Shown here: piece by piece, positions 42,740 through 54,284 of the stretch | How the letters are laid out: every line of letters begins with the position of its first letter | Numbering within the stretch: the stretch's first letter is position 1 | Source: Rossellomorea orangium | Lineage (GTDB): Bacteria > Bacillota > Bacilli > Bacillales > Bacillaceae_B | Assembly: GCF_019334305.1 (NCBI RefSeq) | Contig: NZ_JAHWGH010000017.1 | Coordinates: 403,035-467,034, forward strand | Direction of reading: 5' to 3' | DNA length: 64,000 nt | Position numbers and translations under genes: made by a program | Notes under the pieces: model-generated | The model's input: the letters and a program-made list of their open reading frames with translations, nothing else | What the model was told of the DNA's origin: nothing | Database searches by the model: none

Positions 42740-43618
42740 ATAGTGCCATTTTTGCAGAAAGCTTTCAGCCTTGGATTTACCATATTGAATGAGTTCTATT
42801 TTCCTTTCCGGAGTCAGTTCAAACTCCGTGGTCAGGACTCCCTCCGTCGGGATAAAGATGATATTCTTTTCGAGCTTTCTGGATATATACCTCGAATCAT
42901 GGGCATCTTTCATGGTAGTAAAGAGCGCTCCGTATAAATCAATGGCATTCTTGATTTGCCTTTTTGGTTTGCCTATGATGTCGTGACTCAGCTTGACACC
43001 GATAACAGGTCTAATCTTTTTCACGTTCTCTCTGTCAAATAGCCACATGGGGAAATTACTGAGTACCCCTCCGTCCACCATAAAGCTGACCCCTTCCAAT
43101 GAACGCAGTTTCACCGGTTCAAAAAAATAAGGAAGACTCGCGCTCATCCGGATCGCCCGTGCAACAGGGAAGGTTTCTTTCGCGATCCCATACTTTTCGA
43201 GGTCATCCGGGAGGACCAATAACCGACCATTTGATAAATCGGATGCTATGACACGTAGTGAATGTGGAGGTAGATCGGCAAACGTGTAGACCCCCCTCGC
43301 TTTCAGCTTTTCTTCCAGCCAGTTTTCAAGTGCCACACCTTTGTATAGCCCTAAACGATAGTAGATACGAAACCACTTGAGAATGGGAAGGGGAATGATC
43401 GCATTTGAGTCCAACAGCTTTTTGAAATCCACATCGTCCATGATATCGAGCAGTTCACGGCTTGAATACCCGGCTGCAATAAAAGCGGCAATCACGGCAC
43501 CTGCGCTTGTACCCGCCAGTCTCTTGAATGTGTACCCTTTTTCCTCTATAGCCTGATATGCTCCAATCAGGGCGAGTCCTTTTATGCCTCCACCAGAAAA
43601 TACGCCGTCAATGTCCAC
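42737..43618 (-). CDS. yqhO: patatin-like phospholipase YqhO
   Basis: 293 residues with GGGIKGLALIGAY (oxyanion loop), GTSAGA (nucleophile Ser) and DGG (catalytic Asp). Predicted cytoplasmic acyl hydrolase; substrate unknown. Start at GTG 43618, eight bases after AAGAGGAG. Confidence 0.92.
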   Translation of the reverse strand: MDIDGVFSGGGIKGLALIGAYQAIEEKGYTFKRLAGTSAGAVIAAFIAAGYSSRELLDIMDDVDFKKLLDSNAIIPLPILKWFRIYYRLGLYKGVALENWLEEKLKARGVYTFADLPPHSLRVIASDLSNGRLLVLPDDLEKYGIAKETFPVARAIRMSASLPYFFEPVKLRSLEGVSFMVDGGVLSNFPMWLFDRENVKKIRPVIGVKLSHDIIGKPKRQIKNAIDLYGALFTTMKDAHDSRYISRKLEKNIIFIPTEGVLTTEFELTPERKIELIQYGKSKAESFLQKWHY

Positions 43619-43679
43619 AGGCTCCACTCCTCTTAGGTGTATTACTACATCTTTAATTCACCGTGAAGGAATTTAGACT

Positions 43680-43712
43680 AAAAAAATAAGAGGGGAACCA
43701 GTCCCCTCTTAC
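43680..43712 (-). terminator. nrdJ terminator
   Basis: TAAGAGGGGA / TCCCCTCTTA stem with T run on the minus strand. Confidence 0.8.
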
Positions 43713-43724
43713 CCTTTTCCCTGA

Positions 43725-46295
43725 TTATAGTCCACACTTCAGCTGAGCGCCGCAGTTGGTACAAGTATTGCACCCGCCCATATCTTTTACCGTCCCTTTA
43801 CGGCAGACAGGGCATGTATTCCCCACTTCAGAACCGATGGTCACGTCCGTTGAACGTACGTCCTGGATCGTGTCCAGCAATACAATCGGCTTCTTGGATG
43901 TTGGAATATCATGTTGAACTTGTTCCTCTTCATCGTCAAAGCTGTTTTCTTCCGCTTTAAGGGTAAGGACCTGTGAATCACGGCTTCCGTCGACGTACAC
44001 GGTCCCGCCCTTGGCGCCGCCTTTATAAAGACGCTCATACACTTTTTCCACTTGCTCAACCGTGTAACCACGAGGTGCATTGACGGTTTTCGAAATGGAG
44101 CTGTCGATCCAATTCTGGATGACACACTGCACGTCAGCATGAGCTTGAGGTGCCAGGCTCATGGAAGAAACGAACCATTCCGGGAGATTATCAGCATCGG
44201 CATCGGGATTTCTCTTTAAGTAATCCTCAACAATATCCGCTTTCACTTCAATGAATTTACCGAGGCGCCCGCTTCTGTAATACGTAAAGGAGAAGTACGG
44301 TTCAAGACCTGTCGAAACTCCTACCATCGTACCTGTAGAACCTGTTGGAGCGACGGTTAACAGATGGGAATTCCTGATACCGTATTGTTCGATGTCGGCA
44401 CGTACATCCTCAGGCATTTTCTTCATGAATCCTGTTTCCACAAAGGCTTTTCTTAAGGCCTTTGTTTCTTCATCGGTACTTCCAGTAAGGAATGGGAAGC
44501 TTCCTTTTTCCTTCGATAATTCAACGGATGCACGATAAGCCGTTGTGGCAATGACTTCAAAAACTTCGTCCACAAGCTTATTTCCTTCTTCGGATCCATA
44601 TTCTTTTTCACAATAGATCAACAGGTCTGCAAGACCCATTACGCCAAGGCCTACCCGTCTCTCACCGAGTGCCTGCTTCTTATTTTCATCAAGGAAGTAT
44701 GGCGTCGCATCGATGACATTGTCCTGCATGCGTACACCGACTTCAACCGTACGCTTCAACTTCTCGAAATCAACCGTTTTGTTCTCCTTATCCGCGAACT
44801 GTGCAAGGTTGACGGCAGCCAGGTTACACACGGAATATGGAGCTAGAGGCTGCTCGCCGCATGGGTTCGTGGCCACTACCTTTTGACCGTATGCTTTCGC
44901 ATTTGTCATATCATTGGCGTTATCGATAAAGAAGATTCCAGGCTCAGCAGAGTAAGTTGCACACACATTGATCAGGTTCCACAGCTCTTTTGCCTTGATC
45001 TTACGGTACGTGCGCACTTTGTAGCCGAGCTTTTCCCACTCACGGACATCACCGACGTTGTGCCATTCTTCATTATAGTATTTCATTTGCTCTTCATTAT
45101 AGCTCTCCACATCAGGGAAGCGCAGCTCATATTCGCGGTCGTTTTCCACCGCTTCCATAAAGTCGCTCGTCAGGCACACAGAGATATTCGCACCTGTAAG
45201 AAATTCTGGATTATGGACGCTGTATGTTCCTCCTGTACGGAGTTTTTCTTCTGCATTTTTAAGGATCTTTGCATCAAATCCACCGTAGCCCGGGATTTGT
45301 CTGTAGTTCAAGATCCCTTGGTACATCGCTTCCTCTTGTTCTGTCAGCGGAGTGAACTTCAACTTTTCCTGAGCAGCCTTTTTGATGGTTTCATCTTCTG
45401 TGTTCTCAAGAAGATAGCGCAGGATACGCGGGTTTTGCATTTTGGAAATGATGAATTCGATGATATCGGGATGCCAATCGGAAAGCATGATCATTTGAGC
45501 CCCACGTCGTGAACCGCCCTGCTCAACCAAGTGAGTCAACTTCGCAATATCATCCAGCCATGAAACGGAACCGGATGATTTACCGTTCACACCTTTTGCC
45601 AAGGTATTGCGTGGACGTAGCGTCGATCCGTTCGTTCCGACTCCTCCGCCGCGGCTCATGATTTCCATCACCTGCTTGCGGTGTTCTGAAATGCCTTCAC
45701 GGGAATCCTGGACGAAGGGCATTACATAACAGTTGAAGTACGTTACATCCGTTCCTGCCCCTGCTCCGTAAAGCACACGCCCTGCTGGAACAAAATGCAG
45801 ATTTACTAATTCATGATAAAATTTTCCAAACCAAACTTGTCTCTTTTCAGGAGTTTCTTCCACTTCTGCCAAGCCTGTTGCGTTACGCTTCGCAATTTGT
45901 TCATAGTAGACTTCCAGTGGTTTCTCAATGACATCCAGTGTTCTTGAGACGATCCCCGTTTCCATTTCCTCCGGCTTGTCGATGGCGCTTCTGTATTCAT
46001 CTTCAATCCAGACAGATGCTTTTTTCGTTTCCCAATCGATACTCGTGATATACCCTAATCCCCTTGCAGGAAATTTAGGATCTTCCTTGATGGTAAGAAC
46101 GACAAAGTCACCTTCAGACAGGGTGATTTTTTCTGTGTCCTTGAACGAATAACGATCGATCATGACCAGACGGGATACACCTTTGTGTGTTGTTTTCATA
46201 TCAGGGGTGATGGGATGTACTTGAGGAAACAATCCAATATCCTTGTTTAATCTTTCGGTGTTTAAATTCATCGTATTTTTCGACGCAACAGTCAT
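43725..46295 (-). CDS. nrdJ: adenosylcobalamin-dependent ribonucleotide reductase
   Basis: 856-residue class II reductase. The active-site block NPCGEQPLAPYSVCNLAAVNL is near 480. The C-terminus carries Cys pairs (TCPVC, CNTCTNC) for redox exchange. It makes deoxyribonucleotides with a B12-generated radical, oxygen or not, so the cell needs cobalamin. The position between yqhO and lipM is where B. subtilis has mntR. Two NrdR boxes precede it. Start ATG behind AGAAGGAG. Confidence 0.95.
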   Translation of the reverse strand: MTVASKNTMNLNTERLNKDIGLFPQVHPITPDMKTTHKGVSRLVMIDRYSFKDTEKITLSEGDFVVLTIKEDPKFPARGLGYITSIDWETKKASVWIEDEYRSAIDKPEEMETGIVSRTLDVIEKPLEVYYEQIAKRNATGLAEVEETPEKRQVWFGKFYHELVNLHFVPAGRVLYGAGAGTDVTYFNCYVMPFVQDSREGISEHRKQVMEIMSRGGGVGTNGSTLRPRNTLAKGVNGKSSGSVSWLDDIAKLTHLVEQGGSRRGAQMIMLSDWHPDIIEFIISKMQNPRILRYLLENTEDETIKKAAQEKLKFTPLTEQEEAMYQGILNYRQIPGYGGFDAKILKNAEEKLRTGGTYSVHNPEFLTGANISVCLTSDFMEAVENDREYELRFPDVESYNEEQMKYYNEEWHNVGDVREWEKLGYKVRTYRKIKAKELWNLINVCATYSAEPGIFFIDNANDMTNAKAYGQKVVATNPCGEQPLAPYSVCNLAAVNLAQFADKENKTVDFEKLKRTVEVGVRMQDNVIDATPYFLDENKKQALGERRVGLGVMGLADLLIYCEKEYGSEEGNKLVDEVFEVIATTAYRASVELSKEKGSFPFLTGSTDEETKALRKAFVETGFMKKMPEDVRADIEQYGIRNSHLLTVAPTGSTGTMVGVSTGLEPYFSFTYYRSGRLGKFIEVKADIVEDYLKRNPDADADNLPEWFVSSMSLAPQAHADVQCVIQNWIDSSISKTVNAPRGYTVEQVEKVYERLYKGGAKGGTVYVDGSRDSQVLTLKAEENSFDDEEEQVQHDIPTSKKPIVLLDTIQDVRSTDVTIGSEVGNTCPVCRKGTVKDMGGCNTCTNCGAQLKCGL

Positions 46296-46399
46296 AAAGA
46301 CAACTCCTTCTATCTCAAATGTTTCAGTTTATGTTATTTCGCTGATGACTAATATCAAATATTAAGATATCACAGCCATTCTGGAAAAGCAATAAATAA

Positions 46400-46448
46400 A
46401 CACAACATATTGTGTACGAAAAATTATTCGACACACCATATATTGTGT
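46400..46448. promoter_or_regulatory. paired NrdR boxes upstream of nrdJ
   Basis: ACACAACATATTGTGT at 46400-46415 and ACACCATATATTGTGT at 46433-46448, 33 bases apart start to start. Both match the NrdR operator consensus (acaCwAtATaTwGtgt); paired boxes about three helical turns apart are normal for NrdR. Confidence 0.85.
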
Positions 46449-46602
46449 TTCAGGTCAATAGGTCATTTGTTTGTCAAACGGATAATAAGCCAATAAAAAT
46501 AGAAAACAGGAGTAAATAATAGAAAACAATATAATCCATGAGTCAATTCTATTAATTCAAGACTTGATATAAATCGAAGCCCTGCAATAGTTGCTAAAAT
46601 AG

Positions 46603-46632
46603 GAAAAAAGCGACAAGGATCGCTTTTTTTCT
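46603..46632 (-). terminator. lipM terminator
   Basis: AAGCGATCCTTGTCGCTT stem then a T run on the minus strand. Confidence 0.7.
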
Positions 46633-46644
46633 ACAAAAAAATTT

Positions 46645-47481
46645 TTACCGTTTAAAATTCCATTCATCTGATTCGTATCTGGATTTCGCGAGGTCCACTA
46701 CATATTGTGTTTCTTCTTCAGAAAGTTCATATGGCTCAAGATGAATGTTCAATCCCTCTTCAAAGCCTTTTTTGAATGCGTCTTTGGCCATGTCCATCGT
46801 TATCGTTTCAGAACTGATTTCGTTCATGGCAACCGCCTTGTTTTTGAAGGCACGCTGCATTCGTTCTTTTACTCTGTCAGATGGATAGTTAAACAGACTG
46901 AACAATTTATCTTCATCAAGATCCAAGAGAATAGAACCGTGCTGAAGGATGACTCCTTTTTGACGGGTCTGAGCACTTCCTGCCACTTTCCTTCCCTCTA
47001 CCACCAGCTCATACCAGCTTGGTGCGTCGAAGCATACGGAAGATCGCGGGTTTTTCAATCCTTCCCGTTCCTCTGCCGTTTTAGGAACTGCAAAGTAAGC
47101 TTCGAGCCCGAGACCCTGGAACCCCTTAAGAATCCCTTCAGAAATGACACGGTATGCTTCTGTGACGGTTTTAGGCATCTCCGGGTGTTCTTCTGAAACG
47201 ATGACGCTATACGTCAATTCATGTTCATGTAGAACTCCACGCCCCCCCGTCGGCCTTCTAACAAATCCGAGTCCATGTTCCTTCACGGCATCAAGATTGA
47301 TTTCTTTCTCTACCTTCTGAAAGTAACCGACCGATAGTGTAGCTGGATCCCAGCCGTAAAACCGGATCGTCGGAGGTATCTTCCCTTCACTGTGCCATTC
47401 AAGCAGTGCCTCATCAAGGGCCATATTATAAGAAGGGGAGCAATTTCCCGAGTCAATGAATCTCCATGTTTCCTTTTTCAT
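46645..47481 (-). CDS. lipM: octanoyl-ACP:GcvH octanoyltransferase LipM
   Basis: 278 residues of the lipoate-ligase-like fold: [20 protein letters not shown], then [19 protein letters not shown] with the catalytic Cys and Lys. It transfers octanoyl to the glycine cleavage H protein, so it works with the gcv genes on the other side of yqhL. Confidence 0.95.
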   Translation of the reverse strand: MKKETWRFIDSGNCSPSYNMALDEALLEWHSEGKIPPTIRFYGWDPATLSVGYFQKVEKEINLDAVKEHGLGFVRRPTGGRGVLHEHELTYSVIVSEEHPEMPKTVTEAYRVISEGILKGFQGLGLEAYFAVPKTAEEREGLKNPRSSVCFDAPSWYELVVEGRKVAGSAQTRQKGVILQHGSILLDLDEDKLFSLFNYPSDRVKERMQRAFKNKAVAMNEISSETITMDMAKDAFKKGFEEGLNIHLEPYELSEEETQYVVDLAKSRYESDEWNFKR

Positions 47482-47690
47482 GTAACATACCTCATTTACG
47501 TCTTTGCGTTAAGATTTTGTTATGTACGATTGTTTCTTGATTCAAGTCCGTTACTAGTCTATCAAATCCACACCAAAAAACAAAGAAAAACAGATTGGAA
47601 AGTCTTTGCTTCAAAATGAAAAATATGTTTTGATTATCACTTGAATGATGAATATAATAGAAGGTAGCGCATTTGTAGAAAGGAGCATGA

Positions 47691-48077
47691 ATGATGGAAG
47701 GATTATATATTCTTTTAGTCGTACTGGGTGGAATTATCATATATTCACTTTTTACGTTCTTCTATCAAAAGAGAATCGTGAATACACTGAGTGAAGAGGA
47801 ATTTCGAGCAGGATATCGCAAGGCTCAATTGATAGATGTTCGTGAAGCGAATGAATTTGAAAATGGTCACGTACTGGGTGCACGGAATATTCCATTGTCA
47901 CAGATCAAAATGAGACAAAAGGAAATCCGTTCGGATCAACCCGTTTACCTTTACTGCCAAAGCGGACTTCGCAGCGGGAGAGCAGCTCAAATGCTGCACC
48001 GCAAAGGATACCGCGACCTTCACCACTTGCAAGGCGGCTTTAAAAAGTGGACAGGTAAAGTAAAACATAAAAAATAA
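47691..48077 (+). CDS. yqhL: membrane-anchored rhodanese YqhL
   Basis: 128 residues: one N-terminal membrane segment (5-21), then a rhodanese domain with LIDVREANEF and the active-site YCQSGLRSG (Cys). Predicted sulfurtransferase at the membrane. Start ATG after AGGAG. Confidence 0.93.
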   Translation: MMEGLYILLVVLGGIIIYSLFTFFYQKRIVNTLSEEEFRAGYRKAQLIDVREANEFENGHVLGARNIPLSQIKMRQKEIRSDQPVYLYCQSGLRSGRAAQMLHRKGYRDLHHLQGGFKKWTGKVKHKK

Positions 48078-48082
48078 TGTAG

Positions 48083-48110
48083 AAGGATCGCCCTGGGGTG
48101 GTCCTTTTTT
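48083..48110 (+). terminator. yqhL terminator
   Basis: AAGGATCGCC / GGTGGTCCTT imperfect stem followed by T6. Confidence 0.65.
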
Positions 48111-48165
48111 AGTTGAGTGTGGTGGGATGTGGTTTTGTGCTTAAAATGAAGGTCCGTCCCTCAGG

Positions 48166-48198
48166 TAAAAACCCCTCAGCGTTTCGCCAAGGGGTTGT
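48166..48198 (-). terminator. gcv operon terminator
   Basis: AACCCCT ... AGGGGTT stem then TTT on the minus strand, just after gcvPB. Confidence 0.65.
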
Positions 48199-48211
48199 TT
48201 TGGTATTGTTT

Positions 48212-49675
48212 TTAGCTTTCTTTTGTATAGCGCAGGACCGGTTTTCTTGCTGCCAGTGTCTCATCCATGCGCTTCACGATGGTCGTGTGTGGCGCTTCCT
48301 GGACGATTTCCGGTGTTTCTTCTGCTTCTTTTGCAATTTGGATCATGGCATCAATGAAAGAATCAAGGGTTTCTTTTGATTCTGTTTCCGTTGGTTCAAT
48401 CATCATGCACTCTTCGACATTTAATGGGAAGTAAATGGTTGGCGGATGATATCCGAAGTCCAAGAGCCGCTTCGCAATATCGAGCGTGCGTACGCCAAGC
48501 TTCTTCTGACGTTTCCCACTGATGACGAACTCATGTTTACAATGACGATCATACGGCAGGTCAAAGTAAGGAGCAAGGCGGCGCATCATGTAGTTTGCGT
48601 TCAGTACGGCATTCTCCGTCACGGCTCTCAGTCCGTCCGGCCCCATAGTTCGGATATACGTATAGGCCCGAACGTTGATACCGAAGTTACCATAGTATGG
48701 TTTTACACGACCAATTGAGTCAGGACGGTTATAATCGAATTCATATTGCTCTCCGTTTTTCACAAGGACAGGTTTTGGAAGATATTTAATTAAGTCTTCC
48801 TTCACTCCTACAGGACCGCTTCCTGGACCTCCGCCTCCGTGAGGACCGGTGAACGTCTTATGAAGATTCAAATGCACGACGTCAAATCCCATATCCCCCG
48901 GTCTTGCTTTTGAGAGAACCGCATTCAAGTTGGCTCCGTCATAATAGAGCTTTCCACCTGCTTCATGAATGATGGAAGCCATTTCCATGATGTTTTCTTC
49001 GAATAAACCAAGAGTATTTGGATTTGTCAGCATGAGGGCAGCTGTATCATCCCCGACTACCCGCTTTAAGTCTTCTAAATCGACCAGACCGTTTTCATTC
49101 GACTTTACCGTCACCGTTTCAAATCCGGCAACTGTTGCACTTGCAGGGTTCGTTCCATGAGCCGAGTCCGGTACGATCACCTTCGTACGATGGGTATCTC
49201 CATTCGCCTCATGGTAGGCACGGATCATCATCAGACCTGTCCACTCTCCATGGGCTCCCGCCGCAGGTTGAAGCGTGACTTCATCCATACCCGTGATTTC
49301 TTTCAAATGCTCCTGGAGATCATACATCAGTTCAAGAGCACCTTGCACGCTTTCAGCTTCCTGAAGAGGGTTGATGTGAGCGAATCCGTTCAGTCGCGCA
49401 ACGTTTTCATTCACTTTTGGATTGTATTTCATCGTACAGGATCCAAGTGGATAGAAACCGGAATCCACCCCATGATTGCGTTTCGATAACGCTGTATAAT
49501 GGCGCATGATATCTAGTTCCGATACCTCAGGAAGTTCAGGTGCTTCTGTACGGATATAGTCGGTCGGAATGAGATCTGACAGTTCCACCTGTGGTACATC
49601 CATCTCTGGCAGGCTGTACCCTGTGCGGCCTTCTTTAGATAATTCAAAAATAAGAGGCTGATCTTTCTTATTCAT
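48212..49675 (-). CDS. gcvPB: glycine decarboxylase subunit 2
   Basis: 487 residues. Holds the pyridoxal-phosphate Lys in [17 protein letters not shown] (near 270). Pairs with GcvPA to form the P-protein of the glycine cleavage system. Overlaps gcvPA by eight bases. Confidence 0.97.
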   Translation of the reverse strand: MNKKDQPLIFELSKEGRTGYSLPEMDVPQVELSDLIPTDYIRTEAPELPEVSELDIMRHYTALSKRNHGVDSGFYPLGSCTMKYNPKVNENVARLNGFAHINPLQEAESVQGALELMYDLQEHLKEITGMDEVTLQPAAGAHGEWTGLMMIRAYHEANGDTHRTKVIVPDSAHGTNPASATVAGFETVTVKSNENGLVDLEDLKRVVGDDTAALMLTNPNTLGLFEENIMEMASIIHEAGGKLYYDGANLNAVLSKARPGDMGFDVVHLNLHKTFTGPHGGGGPGSGPVGVKEDLIKYLPKPVLVKNGEQYEFDYNRPDSIGRVKPYYGNFGINVRAYTYIRTMGPDGLRAVTENAVLNANYMMRRLAPYFDLPYDRHCKHEFVISGKRQKKLGVRTLDIAKRLLDFGYHPPTIYFPLNVEECMMIEPTETESKETLDSFIDAMIQIAKEAEETPEIVQEAPHTTIVKRMDETLAARKPVLRYTKES

Positions 49676-51014
49676 GACAATCCCCCAATTCTGCTGCGAA
49701 TGCGTCGATTTCTTCTTTGCTGCGAAGTTCTGTAACAGCTACCAGCATATGCTGAGCAAGGCTGTCATCCATTAATCCAAGATCGTACCCGCCGATCATT
49801 TCTTTTTCCAGAAGCTTTTTATTGATTTCTTTAACAGGTCTATTCACCTTTAAGACAAACTCATTGAATGAAGGTCCTTCAAATGCGATGGAGAATCCTT
49901 TTGCTTTAAAGGCTTCTTTGGCATAGTGAGCTTTTTGGATGTTTTGAATGGCCATTTCTTTGACTCCCTGTTTTCCGAGTGCCGTCATAGCGACAGATGC
50001 GGCAAGGGCATTCAGAGCCTGGTTGGAACAAATATTCGAAGTCGCTTTGTCACGACGGATATGCTGCTCACGGGCTTGCAGGGTCAACACGAAGCCACGG
50101 ATGCCATCTTCATCGACGGTTTGACCGACCAGACGGCCTGGTACTTTACGCATAAGCTTCTTATTCACGGCAAAGTATCCGCAGTGAGGGCCTCCGAAGG
50201 CACTTGGAATGCCGAATGGCTGCGCGTCACCAATGACGATATCAGCACCTAATTGTCCCGGAGGTGTAAGTGCTCCAAGGGCAAGGGGATTGGATGAAAC
50301 GACGAACATTGCTTTTTCTGCATGTGCCACTTCTTCAATCGCTTTCAGCTCCTCCACCCGTCCAAAGAAGTTAGGGTATTGAACGATGACCGCTGCTATG
50401 TCATTCCCCATCAATTTCTTCAGTTCTTCCACGTCGGTTACACCATTATTGTGCGGAATTTCAACTACTTCGATATATTGACCCTTCGCGTAAGATCTCA
50501 ATACATCACGTGATTCAGGATGAACTGTACTCGAAACGAGAACTTTCTTGCGGCGTGTTTGACCTGCACTCAACATAGCTGCCTCTGCCAGAGCCGTTCC
50601 TCCATCGTACATGGATGAATTGGCTACATCCATACCTGTCAGTTCACAAATCATCGTTTGGAATTCAAAGATCGCTTGCAGTTCTCCTTGGGAGATTTCC
50701 GGCTGGTAAGGTGTATAAGCTGTATAGAACTCTGAACGAGATAATACATGATCCACAATGATCGGCATGTAATGATCGTATACCCCTGCCCCTAGAAAGG
50801 ATGCATGACTTTTCAGATCCGCATTTTTCGCGGCCATCTTAGTGAGTTCTTTTACCAATTCCGTTTCCGACTTCGCTTTTTTGATTTTGTAATCCCCATT
50901 AAAACGAACCTGTTCAGGAATATCCTCAAATAGATCGTGAACGCTGTCTACTCCAATGCTGTCTAACATTTCCCTTTGATCTTGCTCTGTCATCGGTAAA
51001 TAACGATGCTTCAT
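49668..51014 (-). CDS. gcvPA: glycine decarboxylase subunit 1
   Basis: 448 residues: [34 protein letters not shown] and [20 protein letters not shown] blocks of GcvPA. Start ATG 51014 (MKHRYLP, as in B. subtilis), behind GGGGAGG. Confidence 0.97.
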   Translation of the reverse strand: MKHRYLPMTEQDQREMLDSIGVDSVHDLFEDIPEQVRFNGDYKIKKAKSETELVKELTKMAAKNADLKSHASFLGAGVYDHYMPIIVDHVLSRSEFYTAYTPYQPEISQGELQAIFEFQTMICELTGMDVANSSMYDGGTALAEAAMLSAGQTRRKKVLVSSTVHPESRDVLRSYAKGQYIEVVEIPHNNGVTDVEELKKLMGNDIAAVIVQYPNFFGRVEELKAIEEVAHAEKAMFVVSSNPLALGALTPPGQLGADIVIGDAQPFGIPSAFGGPHCGYFAVNKKLMRKVPGRLVGQTVDEDGIRGFVLTLQAREQHIRRDKATSNICSNQALNALAASVAMTALGKQGVKEMAIQNIQKAHYAKEAFKAKGFSIAFEGPSFNEFVLKVNRPVKEINKKLLEKEMIGGYDLGLMDDSLAQHMLVAVTELRSKEEIDAFAAELGDCHE

Positions 51015-51030
51015 GACCGTCATTCCTCCC

Positions 51031-52137
51031 CTATTTCTTTGGTCTTTTATAAAAAGGTGTTGCTACCACTTTCGCATTTAACTTTTTCCCTCTGATTTCC
51101 ACCAGTACTTCCGTATCCAAAGCAGTAAACTCTTTATTCAAGAGGGCCAACCCTACATTTTTCTTTAACGTTGGTGATTGTGTACCCGTTGTGACTTCAC
51201 CTATTTCTTCTTCTCCGGAAAATACTTTATAGCCATGACGTGGAATGCCGCGATCAATCATTTCAATTCCCACGATCTTTCGTGTGGCACCTTCTTCTTT
51301 TTGTTGTTTCAGCACTTCCTGTCCGATGAACGGAACCTCTTTATTCACTTTTACAGCAAACCCGATCCCGGCTTCAATCGGCGTGATGGATTGTGATAAT
51401 TCCTGTCCGTAAAGTGCAAGATTCGCTTCGAAACGTAAGGTATCCCGTGCACCAAGTCCACACGGAAGGACTCCATGCTCTTTACCTTCCTCAAGGATCG
51501 CCGTCCAGATCGCCACTGCATCAGTTGAGGCACAATAGATTTCAAACCCATCTTCACCCGTATAACCGGTACGGGAAACGAGTGCAGACTTCCCATTTAT
51601 ATTCACTTCAGTTTGGAATTTAAAAAAGCCGATATCGCTCAATGTATGTTCATTGGTGATTTTTTGCAGTACTTCTTCCGCAATCGGACCTTGAAGGGCC
51701 AATTGCGCCATATGTTCAGAGATATTGTTGATTTCAACACCATCTGTTTCATGTTCTTTCAACCACTGAAAATCTTTATCTATATTTGCTGCGTTTACAA
51801 CGAGCAAATAATCATTGTCTTTTATTTTATAAACCAGTAAGTCGTCGACTGTCCCACCGTTTTCGTAGCACATGGCCGTATACTGTGCGCCTCCGTCTTT
51901 TACTTTGGAGACATCATTTGTCATCATTTTCTGTAAGTAGTCAAGAGCCCCTTCACCCTTCACTTCAATTTCTCCCATATGAGAAACATCGAATAGTCCT
52001 GCCCGGGTTCTTACCGCTTCATGTTCTTCTTTAATACTTGAGAATTGCACTGGTAAAGCCCAGCCACCGAAGTCGATGGTCTTACCTCCATACTCTTTGT
52101 ACACATCGTATAAAGGTGTTTGTTTTAACTCTGACAT
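51031..52137 (-). CDS. gcvT: aminomethyltransferase GcvT (T-protein)
   Basis: 368 residues: the folate-binding [13 protein letters not shown] start, [12 protein letters not shown] and the AKVVATPFY end. Transfers the one-carbon unit to THF. Start ATG 52137 behind AAAGGGGG; the riboswitch lies just upstream. Confidence 0.97.
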   Translation of the reverse strand: MSELKQTPLYDVYKEYGGKTIDFGGWALPVQFSSIKEEHEAVRTRAGLFDVSHMGEIEVKGEGALDYLQKMMTNDVSKVKDGGAQYTAMCYENGGTVDDLLVYKIKDNDYLLVVNAANIDKDFQWLKEHETDGVEINNISEHMAQLALQGPIAEEVLQKITNEHTLSDIGFFKFQTEVNINGKSALVSRTGYTGEDGFEIYCASTDAVAIWTAILEEGKEHGVLPCGLGARDTLRFEANLALYGQELSQSITPIEAGIGFAVKVNKEVPFIGQEVLKQQKEEGATRKIVGIEMIDRGIPRHGYKVFSGEEEIGEVTTGTQSPTLKKNVGLALLNKEFTALDTEVLVEIRGKKLNAKVVATPFYKRPKK

Positions 52138-52192
52138 GACTTTTCCCCCTTTAAATTCCTTGCTTGCATAATTCTTAACCAAGTTTTATCCC

Positions 52193-52435
52193 ATGAAAAA
52201 AGGACAGAAAAACCCCTTTTCATAAAGAAGTTTTCTCTGTCCTTGCACCTGAAAGTTTACCGAAGAACGGCTTTCCCCTTTGGTGGTTTCCTGTTTCGGA
52301 AACGCTCTCCAGAGTTGCGTCCAACAAGAGTCTTTTTGCCTGAGAGATTCACACATAAACGTGCTTGCTCCTTCGGCGCTGTTTGCACAGTCTCTCCCCT
52401 TGTCATCATTCGCCAATATTCCTTGAAACAATTGG
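52193..52435 (-). promoter_or_regulatory. tandem glycine riboswitch with terminator
   Basis: Two glycine aptamers in series on the minus strand: the first has GGAGAGACTGTGC, GCCGAAGGAGCAA and AATCTCTCAGGCAAA; the second ends GGTGCAAGGACAGAG. An expression platform follows with GGACAGA / TCTGTCC and a T run (about 52193-52243). Glycine binding is expected to turn on gcvT-gcvPA-gcvPB. Confidence 0.93.
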
Positions 52436-52583
52436 TCATACTAGAAATATACAGAAGAAATGTTGTAAATGTGAATGTTCGGATTTTCGAGTTTTTCTAA
52501 CAATTGAAAATCTATTTTCATCCTACCATTAAATACGAGTTTTGAGCAATCATTTTTATTAGAAATAAGGAGATGTTTTTCAG

Positions 52584-54284
52584 ATGAATGTTGAGGTTAT
52601 ATTTGATGAACAGTGGGGAGAAGGTCTTGAAAGTTTAATCGAAAACGATGGCCCCTGGGGGAACTGGGAGCTTTATAAACTCGCCATCGAATTTGAGCAC
52701 CATCTTGCAATTCCGAACTTTGAAGGCCTGCAGGCTCCAAAACATTTGGCAAATGTCACTCCTCTCCCTCACCAGCTGGAAGCAGCGAAGCAGGTAGTGG
52801 AAACGATGAACGGAAAAGCGATTCTTGCGGACGAAGTTGGACTCGGAAAAACGATTGAAGCCGGATTGATATTGAAAGAGTACATGATTAGGGGATTAGT
52901 CAAAAAGGTATTGATTTTGGTTCCTGCTTCTCTCGTTTCTCAATGGGCATATGAATTAAACAGTAAGTTCTTCATTCCCGCCGTTCCCCAGCGTAAGAGC
53001 TACGTATGGGATCAATGTGACATCGTGGTTTCATCCATGGATACGGCAAAGAGGAGCCCTCATCGGGAAAAAGTGTATGAGCAGGATTATGACCTGGTGA
53101 TCATCGACGAAGCTCACAAACTGAAAAATCATAAAACAAAAAACTATGAATTTGTCCAAAATCTCAAGAAGAAATTCTGCCTACTATTGACTGCAACACC
53201 TATCCAAAATCGTGTAGAAGAAATCTTTCATCTTGTTTCCCTTCTAAAGCCTGGGCATCTTGGGAATGAATCTGGGTTCACGGACAGATATAAAAAAGGG
53301 GATCGTACACTTCAGGAGGATGACCATCTGAAAAGCCTCATCAACAAAGTAATGATACGCAATAGGCGTGGCGATACAGGGATTGAATGGACGAAGAGGC
53401 ATGTGAAGACTGTATTAATTGATTTCAACGAGGCTGAGAGAGATTTATATAACAGCATCGACCTGCTCAGAGGAAGATATGATGACTGGGCAAATTCCAG
53501 CTCTTTCTCACTCCTCACCCTTCAAAGAGAAGCGTGCAGTTCCCGTGAAGCTGTATTTTACACACTTAAAAATATGCTTGAAAAGAAGGAATCACCTACA
53601 CCTGCTTTTGAACATACGATTGGTACACTGATGAAAAAAGTAGAGAACGTGACCATGAACTCAAAGGCACAAAAGGCGCTGGAAATCGTTCAATCGATAA
53701 ATGATAAAGTGATCATTTTCACAGAATACCGTGCAACACAGCTCTATCTTCAATGGTTCTTGAAACAGCACGGAATCAGCTCGGTCCCTTTCAGGGGAGG
53801 ATTTAAACGAGGAAAAAAAGACTGGATGAGAGAGTTATTCCAGAAGCATGCACAGGTGTTGATTGCCACTGAAGCTGGAGGAGAAGGAATCAACCTCCAA
53901 TTCTGTCACCACGTGATCAATTTTGATCTGCCATGGAACCCGATGAGATTGGAACAGCGAATCGGCCGCGTTCACCGTCTTGGGCAGACAGAAGATGTTC
54001 ATATTTATAACTTCGCTACAAAAAATACAGTTGAAGAACATATCCTGAAACTTCTGTATGAGAAAATCAATCTGTTTGAACGGGTGATCGGTCAACTGGA
54101 TGAAATACTCACCCGCCTGGATTTCAGGGATTTCGAAGAGCATGTGACAGATATCCTGTCTTCATCCCGAACAGAGGGAGAAATGAAGATCAAAATGGAG
54201 AATTTAACAAGTATGATTCAATTTGCAGAACAATTAAAGGAGGAGAAAACAAATGCAGCAGCACGAAATTCATCGATTTCTTGA
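52584..54284 (+). CDS. yqhH: SNF2-family helicase YqhH
   Basis: 566-residue SF2 ATPase: DEVGLGKTIEAGLILKEYM (Walker A), VIIDEAH (motif II), TATPIQNR (III), and TEAGGEGINLQFCHHVINFD plus QRIGRVHRLGQ (V, VI). A DNA-dependent ATPase of the RapA-like group; precise role unknown. It is followed by yqhG, whose start lies 32 bases inside its end. Confidence 0.95.
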   Translation: MNVEVIFDEQWGEGLESLIENDGPWGNWELYKLAIEFEHHLAIPNFEGLQAPKHLANVTPLPHQLEAAKQVVETMNGKAILADEVGLGKTIEAGLILKEYMIRGLVKKVLILVPASLVSQWAYELNSKFFIPAVPQRKSYVWDQCDIVVSSMDTAKRSPHREKVYEQDYDLVIIDEAHKLKNHKTKNYEFVQNLKKKFCLLLTATPIQNRVEEIFHLVSLLKPGHLGNESGFTDRYKKGDRTLQEDDHLKSLINKVMIRNRRGDTGIEWTKRHVKTVLIDFNEAERDLYNSIDLLRGRYDDWANSSSFSLLTLQREACSSREAVFYTLKNMLEKKESPTPAFEHTIGTLMKKVENVTMNSKAQKALEIVQSINDKVIIFTEYRATQLYLQWFLKQHGISSVPFRGGFKRGKKDWMRELFQKHAQVLIATEAGGEGINLQFCHHVINFDLPWNPMRLEQRIGRVHRLGQTEDVHIYNFATKNTVEEHILKLLYEKINLFERVIGQLDEILTRLDFRDFEEHVTDILSSSRTEGEMKIKMENLTSMIQFAEQLKEEKTNAAARNSSIS

